Below, piece by piece: positions 59,876-64,000 of a stretch of 64,000 bases of DNA. The stretch comes from Candidatus Pelagibacter sp. RS39 (GTDB taxonomy: Bacteria; Pseudomonadota; Alphaproteobacteria; Pelagibacterales; Pelagibacteraceae). The stretch is from contig NZ_CP020777.1 of NCBI RefSeq assembly GCF_002101315.1, forward strand, positions 992,001 through 1,056,000. The letters run 5' to 3'. Below the pieces are notes generated by a model. It was not told the DNA's origin and searched no databases. It was given only the letters and a program-made list of their open reading frames with translations. Position 1 is the stretch's first letter; every line of letters starts with the position of its first letter. A program made the position numbers and the translations under genes.

Positions 59876-60630
59876 TAGTTTCAAAAAAATTATCTAAATT
59901 AAAAGAAATCAAACATGGTTTTTTCAATAATAAAGGTGGGTGCTCGACAGGTATTTATAAAAGTTTAAATTGTGGACCAGGTTCTAATGACTACAAAACA
60001 AAAGTTTTTAAAAATTTGAGAATTGTTAAAAAAAAAATTAGTAAAAATTCAAAAAATATTTTTTTACTGCATCAAATACATAGTAATAAATTTATTTTCA
60101 TCAATAAATATTCTAAGTACCTAAAAAAAAAGAGAGCAGATGCAGTAATTACTGACATTCCAAGATTGCCAATTGGAATTCTTACAGCTGATTGTGTACC
60201 AATATTAATTTATGATAAAAAAAAAAAGATGGTAGCTGCTATTCATGCTGGATGGAAAGGTGCATATAAAGGAATTATTTCAAAAGTAATAAATTTCATG
60301 ATTAAAAAGGGCTGTGAAAATAAGAATATAATTGCTGTTATAGGTCCTTGTATTGCCCAAAAAAGCTATAACGTAAAAGAAGATTTTAAAAAAAAATTCC
60401 TAAAAAAAGACAAAAGAAATAAAGTTTTTTTTAAAAAAAGAAAAAACTTAATTTATTTTGATTTATCAAAATATGTTAAATTACAACTCAAATTAATGAA
60501 AATTACAAATTTAGATACGATAAATATTGATACTTTTCCCAAAAAAAATAATTTTTTTAGTGCAAGAAGGTCTTTGCGTTTAAATCATGATGATTATGGT
60601 AGAAATATTTCATTAATTATGATTAATTAG
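59872..60630 (+). CDS. pgeF: Purine nucleoside phosphorylase/laccase-domain protein (YfiH family)
   Basis: The 252-residue protein starts at TTG 59872 in a TTGA overlap with the previous stop. It has GVxTADCVP-type GILTADCVPILIYDKKK (zinc ligands, about 103-119), AIHAGWKGAYKGI (about 124-136) and IGPCIAQKSYNV (about 160-171), the metal centre of the multicopper polyphenol oxidase-like family. Members act as purine nucleoside phosphorylases or as peptidoglycan-editing factors; I cannot tell which holds here. Confidence 0.9.
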   Translation: MIVSKKLSKLKEIKHGFFNNKGGCSTGIYKSLNCGPGSNDYKTKVFKNLRIVKKKISKNSKNIFLLHQIHSNKFIFINKYSKYLKKKRADAVITDIPRLPIGILTADCVPILIYDKKKKMVAAIHAGWKGAYKGIISKVINFMIKKGCENKNIIAVIGPCIAQKSYNVKEDFKKKFLKKDKRNKVFFKKRKNLIYFDLSKYVKLQLKLMKITNLDTINIDTFPKKNNFFSARRSLRLNHDDYGRNISLIMIN

Positions 60631-60639
60631 AGTTTTTCA

Positions 60640-61572
60640 ATGAAATTATTAACTGGAAACAGCAATAAAGTTTTAAGTAAAAACATTGCTAAATACTTAA
60701 AAACAAAACTTGTAAATTCAAGTATTAGAAAATTTGCTGATGGCGAAATTTATATTGAAATAAATGAAAATATAAGAGGAAACAGTATTTTTATTGTTCA
60801 ATCTATCTCTTCTCCAGCAAACGATAATTTAATGGAATTATTGTTATGCATTGATGCTCTAAAAAGGTCCTCAGCAAAAAATATAACGGCAGTAATACCT
60901 TATTTTGGATATGCAAGACAAGATAGAAAAGTTGTTCCAAGAACTTCGATATCTGCAAAGCTTGTCTCAAATCTAATTACTAAAGCTGGTGCTGATAGAG
61001 TGGTAACTGTAGATTTGCATGCAGGTCAAATTCAAGGTTTCTTTGATATTCCTGTTGATAACTTATTTTCTACTCCAATATTTGCAAGACACGCTAGAAA
61101 GAAAATTAAAAGTAAAAAAATTATTTGTGTTGCACCTGATGTGGGAGGAACTGAAAGAGCTAGAGCACTTGGAAAACTTTTAAATGTAGGACTAGCTATT
61201 GTTGATAAAAGAAGACCTAAACCTGGACAATCACAAGTTATGAACGTCATCGGTGATGTAAAAGGTCAAACCTGTATTATAGTTGATGATATAATTGATT
61301 CAGGGGGTACAATTGTTAATGCAGCAAAAGCTTTGAAATCTCGTGGGGCAAAAGATGTGTACGTTTATATTACTCATGGAGTTTTAAGTGGAGATGCAAT
61401 TAAAAAAATTAAAAACTCAGTAATTAAAAATTTAGTAATAACTGATACAATAGACAATGTTCATAAAACTAAAAATGTCAAAAATATTGAGGTTTTGCCA
61501 ATATCAGGTCTAATGGGTGAAGCAATAAAGAGAATTTCAAATTCAACATCTGTATCAGATTTATTTAAATAA
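60640..61572 (+). CDS. prs: Ribose-phosphate pyrophosphokinase
   Basis: Prs makes PRPP from ribose 5-phosphate and ATP, for nucleotides, His and Trp. The 310-residue protein has FADGEIYIEINENIRG (about 28-43), YFGYARQDRKVVPRTSISAK (about 88-107), DLHAGQIQGFF, and the PRPP-binding signature CIIVDDIIDSGGTIVNAAKAL (about 210-230). It starts 9 bp after pgeF. Confidence 0.96.
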   Translation: MKLLTGNSNKVLSKNIAKYLKTKLVNSSIRKFADGEIYIEINENIRGNSIFIVQSISSPANDNLMELLLCIDALKRSSAKNITAVIPYFGYARQDRKVVPRTSISAKLVSNLITKAGADRVVTVDLHAGQIQGFFDIPVDNLFSTPIFARHARKKIKSKKIICVAPDVGGTERARALGKLLNVGLAIVDKRRPKPGQSQVMNVIGDVKGQTCIIVDDIIDSGGTIVNAAKALKSRGAKDVYVYITHGVLSGDAIKKIKNSVIKNLVITDTIDNVHKTKNVKNIEVLPISGLMGEAIKRISNSTSVSDLFK

Positions 61573-61615
61573 ATTCCTTGATTATTTATAAACATGAGTT
61601 AAAAAGCTCTGTTTT

Positions 61616-62353
61616 ATGAGTTCAATAGAAGCAAACATTAGAGACAATACTACCAAAGGACAGTTAAACGCTATTAGAAATAGTGGAAATGTTCCAGCTA
61701 TTATATACGGTGGTAAAGATAAAAATCAAAAAATATCTATTTCAAAAAAATTACTTAAAACTTTGATTGAAAAAGAAAATTTCTTTTCAAGCATAATCAC
61801 TCTTAATGTTGATGGAAGTAACCAAAATGTATTACCAAGAGAGATTAAATATCATATCATAACCGATGAACCAATTCACGTAGATTTTTTAAGAGTACTT
61901 CCAGGTGTAAAAATAAAGATAGAAGTACCTGTAAATTTTATTAATCACGACAAGTCGCCTGGTCTTAAAAAAGGTGGGGTTTTGAATATTGTAAGAAGAA
62001 AAGTAGAATTAAAATGTCCAAGTGAAAAAATACCTGAAAATTTAACAATAGATCTAGATGGTGTTGATATTGGAGAAAGCTTCAAAATTTCTTCAGTAAA
62101 ATTAGATCCAGAAGTTGTTCCAACAATTCAAGGAAGGGATTTCGTAATAGCAACATTAGCAGCTCCAACGGTTATGAAAGAACCTGAAAAACCTGCTGAA
62201 GCAGAAGCTGGAGAGGGTGAAGAAGGAGCTGAGGGTGCAACTACTGCAGCGGCCGATGGGGATAAAGCTGCTACTGAGGGTGATAAAGGAGATAAAAAAG
62301 AGGGTGATGATAAAAAACCTGCTGACAAAAAACCTCCTGAAGAAAAAAAATAA
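61616..62353 (+). CDS. rplY: 50S ribosomal protein L25, Ctc (TL5) type
   Basis: L25 binds 5S rRNA. The N-terminal 5S-binding domain (1 to about 93) and the TL5 beta domain (about 95-190, VKIKIEVPVNFINHDKSPGLKKGGVLNIVRRKVELKCPSEKIPENLTID) are complete. The last 50 residues are low complexity: first Ala/Glu/Gly-rich, then Lys/Asp/Gly, Pro/Lys. This tail is locally richer in G+C than its surroundings. Such acidic tails are common on alphaproteobacterial L25. It lies between prs and pth, the usual order. Confidence 0.94.
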   Translation: MSSIEANIRDNTTKGQLNAIRNSGNVPAIIYGGKDKNQKISISKKLLKTLIEKENFFSSIITLNVDGSNQNVLPREIKYHIITDEPIHVDFLRVLPGVKIKIEVPVNFINHDKSPGLKKGGVLNIVRRKVELKCPSEKIPENLTIDLDGVDIGESFKISSVKLDPEVVPTIQGRDFVIATLAAPTVMKEPEKPAEAEAGEGEEGAEGATTAAADGDKAATEGDKGDKKEGDDKKPADKKPPEEKK

Positions 62354-62383
62354 TCAACTAAATTGAAAATTAATCAATAGATC

Positions 62384-62944
62384 ATGCTTTTATTTGTAGG
62401 ATTGGGTAATCCAACACCAGACAGTGAAAATAATCGACATAATGTTGGGTTTAAAATTATAGACGCAATAAACAAAAAATTTAGTTTATCAAAACAAAAA
62501 CCAAAATTTAAAGGCCTATTAACCACTGGCAATATAGGAAATGTTAAAGTTTATGCCATCAAACCTTTGACCTTTATGAATAATTCAGGAATTTGTATTA
62601 GAGAGCTTATTGAATATTTTAAAATTGATGCTCAAGATGTAATAGTTTTTCATGATGATCTAGATGTGGAATTTGGAAAAATTAAAGCTAAATTTGGAGG
62701 ATCAAGCGCAGGACACAATGGAATTGCATCGATTGATAAGTTTATCGGCAAAGATTATTCTAGAGTTAGAATAGGTATAGGTAAACCCAAAGGAAACATC
62801 GAGGTTTCAGATTATGTTTTACAAAATTTTGACGAAGATGAGTCATTAGGTATTGAAAAAATATCAAACCATATAAATGACTCAATTTCTTTTCTTGTTG
62901 AAAAAAAATTAGATCTTTTTTCTAGTACAGTAAATAATAAATAA
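62384..62944 (+). CDS. pth: Peptidyl-tRNA hydrolase
   Basis: Pth releases tRNA from abortive peptidyl-tRNA. The 186-residue protein has GLGNPTPDSENNRHNVGF (7-24, with catalytic Asn and His), PLTFMNNSG (about 64-72), VFHDDLDVEFGKIKAKFGGSSAGHNGIASI (catalytic Asp, about 91-120) and YSRVRIGIGKP. It ends in a TAATG overlap with ychF. Confidence 0.95.
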   Translation: MLLFVGLGNPTPDSENNRHNVGFKIIDAINKKFSLSKQKPKFKGLLTTGNIGNVKVYAIKPLTFMNNSGICIRELIEYFKIDAQDVIVFHDDLDVEFGKIKAKFGGSSAGHNGIASIDKFIGKDYSRVRIGIGKPKGNIEVSDYVLQNFDEDESLGIEKISNHINDSISFLVEKKLDLFSSTVNNK

Positions 62945-64000
62945 TGAGTTTCAAGTGTGGGATCGTTGGTTTGCCAAATGTGGGTAAATCTACTCTCTTC
63001 AATGCATTAACTAATTCCAATAAAGCTCAAGCAGCTAACTTTCCATTTTGTACAATTGATCCAAATATTGGAGTAGTTAGTGTGCCTGATTATCGATTAG
63101 AAAATTTAGCCAAAATTTCTAAATCAAAAAAAATTATACCTACTACTATTTCTTTTGTTGACATAGCTGGTCTTGTAAAGGGTGCATCTAAAGGTGAAGG
63201 TTTGGGAAATAAATTTTTATCTCATATCAGAGAAGTAGACGCTGTAATACATATGATTAGATGTTTTGACTCTAGTGATATTCAAAATGTAAATCCTACA
63301 GTTGACCCTGTTAGAGATCTTGAAATAATTGAGACAGAAATGAAACTTGCAGATTTAGAGTCCATTCAAAAAAGACTTGAAAAAAATAACAAAAAAAATA
63401 TTGATGAGGATCAAATTAAAATTCTTCAAAGTTGTTTAGATTTAATTAATAATGATCAAGATTTAACAAGTTTAAAATCAGAATTTAGCAAAAAACAACT
63501 AAATTTAAGTGGTTTATTGTCTTTGAAGCCTAAAATATTTGTTTGTAATGTTGATGAGAAAAGTGTCCAAAATGGAAACGGTTACACTAAATCATTCTTA
63601 GAAAAATTTGGTTTAGAAAACACTTTGATTGTATCAGCTGATATTGAAAATCAAATCAATGAATTAGATAGTGAAGAAAGAAAAAACTATATGGAAATGA
63701 TTGGTTTAAAGGACACTGGCTTGGATATGTTGATACAAAAAGGTTATAAGATTTTAGAATTAGACACTTTTTTTACCTCAGGCCCTGAGGAAACAAGAGC
63801 CTGGACTATTCAGAAAAATTGTTTAGCTCCAAAAGCTGCTGGTGAAATACATACTGATTTTGAAAAAGGATTTATTAGAGCTGAGACTATTTCTTATAAT
63901 GATTTTGTTGAAAATGATGGATGGGTAAATTCTAAAACAAATGGAAAAATGAGATTGGAAGGTAAAGACTATATTGTTAAAGACGGTGATGTTTTAAACT
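62944..64000 (+). CDS. ychF: Ribosome-binding GTPase/ATPase YchF (3' end outside window)
   Basis: This OBG-family P-loop protein prefers ATP and binds ribosomes. It starts at ATG 62944, overlapping the pth stop, and is open to the window edge: 352 codons, near the normal 363. G1 reads GLPNVGKSTLFNAL, G3 DIAGLVKGASKGEGLGN, G4 is NVDE (in place of NKxD, as in the family), and the C-terminal TGS-like domain has LDTFFTSGPEETRAWTIQKNCLAPKAAGEIHTDFEKGFIRAE. Only the last few residues are cut off. Confidence 0.95.
   Translation, partial: MSFKCGIVGLPNVGKSTLFNALTNSNKAQAANFPFCTIDPNIGVVSVPDYRLENLAKISKSKKIIPTTISFVDIAGLVKGASKGEGLGNKFLSHIREVDAVIHMIRCFDSSDIQNVNPTVDPVRDLEIIETEMKLADLESIQKRLEKNNKKNIDEDQIKILQSCLDLINNDQDLTSLKSEFSKKQLNLSGLLSLKPKIFVCNVDEKSVQNGNGYTKSFLEKFGLENTLIVSADIENQINELDSEERKNYMEMIGLKDTGLDMLIQKGYKILELDTFFTSGPEETRAWTIQKNCLAPKAAGEIHTDFEKGFIRAETISYNDFVENDGWVNSKTNGKMRLEGKDYIVKDGDVLN

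Noticed and set aside
62128-62328. Ser/Pro/Ala-rich frame on the minus strand opposite rplY
   Set aside because: It mirrors the low-complexity L25 tail and resembles no protein family.

Overview
The window is strongly A+T-rich and very tightly packed, and reads as a chromosome segment of a streamlined marine alphaproteobacterium of the SAR11/Pelagibacter type. This rests on Lys/Ile/Asn-rich proteins, intergenic gaps of a few bases, many stop/start overlaps, a circularly permuted (two-piece) tmRNA gene, and alphaproteobacterial gene orders such as carA-yqeY-dnaG-rpoD and lgt-midA-pgeF-prs-rplY-pth-ychF. The organism name is an inference from these traits, not a database match.

Left end (1-2.9 kb). 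The permuted ssrA gene enters from the left. Its last 26 bases are repeated exactly at 2515-2540. The two copies bracket a 2.3-kb block with four tightly coupled minus-strand genes: a membrane protein, a small membrane protein, a coiled-coil protein and a PD-(D/E)XK-like protein. No integrase is visible. This looks like an integrative cassette or satellite sitting in the 3' end of ssrA, and it is the best candidate in the window for an undescribed system. A MazG-type pyrophosphohydrolase lies just beyond it.

2.9-12.5 kb holds housekeeping genes: fumC, an AsmA-like envelope protein, a UvrD/PcrA helicase, an M24 aminopeptidase, ligA and bamD.

12.5-30.5 kb is a nearly complete division and cell wall (dcw) cluster on the minus strand. 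In order of transcription it reads mraZ, ftsZ, rsmH, ftsL, ftsI, murE-murF (fused), mraY, murD, ftsW, murG, murC, murB, ddl, ftsQ, a short ftsA-like gene, lpxC, bamD, ligA. Three things stand out. ftsZ sits second, behind mraZ, instead of between ftsA and lpxC. The gene in the ftsA slot keeps only the 1A/1C part and a C-terminal amphipathic tail, and lacks the actin-like ATPase half. Three TGGG boxes at exact 10-bp spacing overlap the mraZ promoter.

30.6-39.5 kb: rnpB, an AmiD-like amidase, mlaA-mlaC (outer membrane lipid transport), tRNA-Met(CAT), a methyltransferase plus glycosyltransferase-like pair, a structurally odd tRNA-Val(GAC), rpoD, dnaG (with most zinc ligands missing) and yqeY.

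39.5-57.8 kb: carA-carB, a 2OG-Fe(II) oxygenase and an ELM1-family protein, trxB, a J1-type ADP-ribosylglycohydrolase, an aspartate aminotransferase, then uvrB-pteridine reductase-folB-uvrC-pgsA, ilvE, and a MarR/response regulator/histidine kinase set resembling petP-petR.

57.8-64 kb: ubiK, lgt, midA-like, pgeF, prs, rplY, pth and ychF (cut by the right edge). Apart from the ssrA island and the two-gene tRNA-bounded surface locus, the window is core genome.
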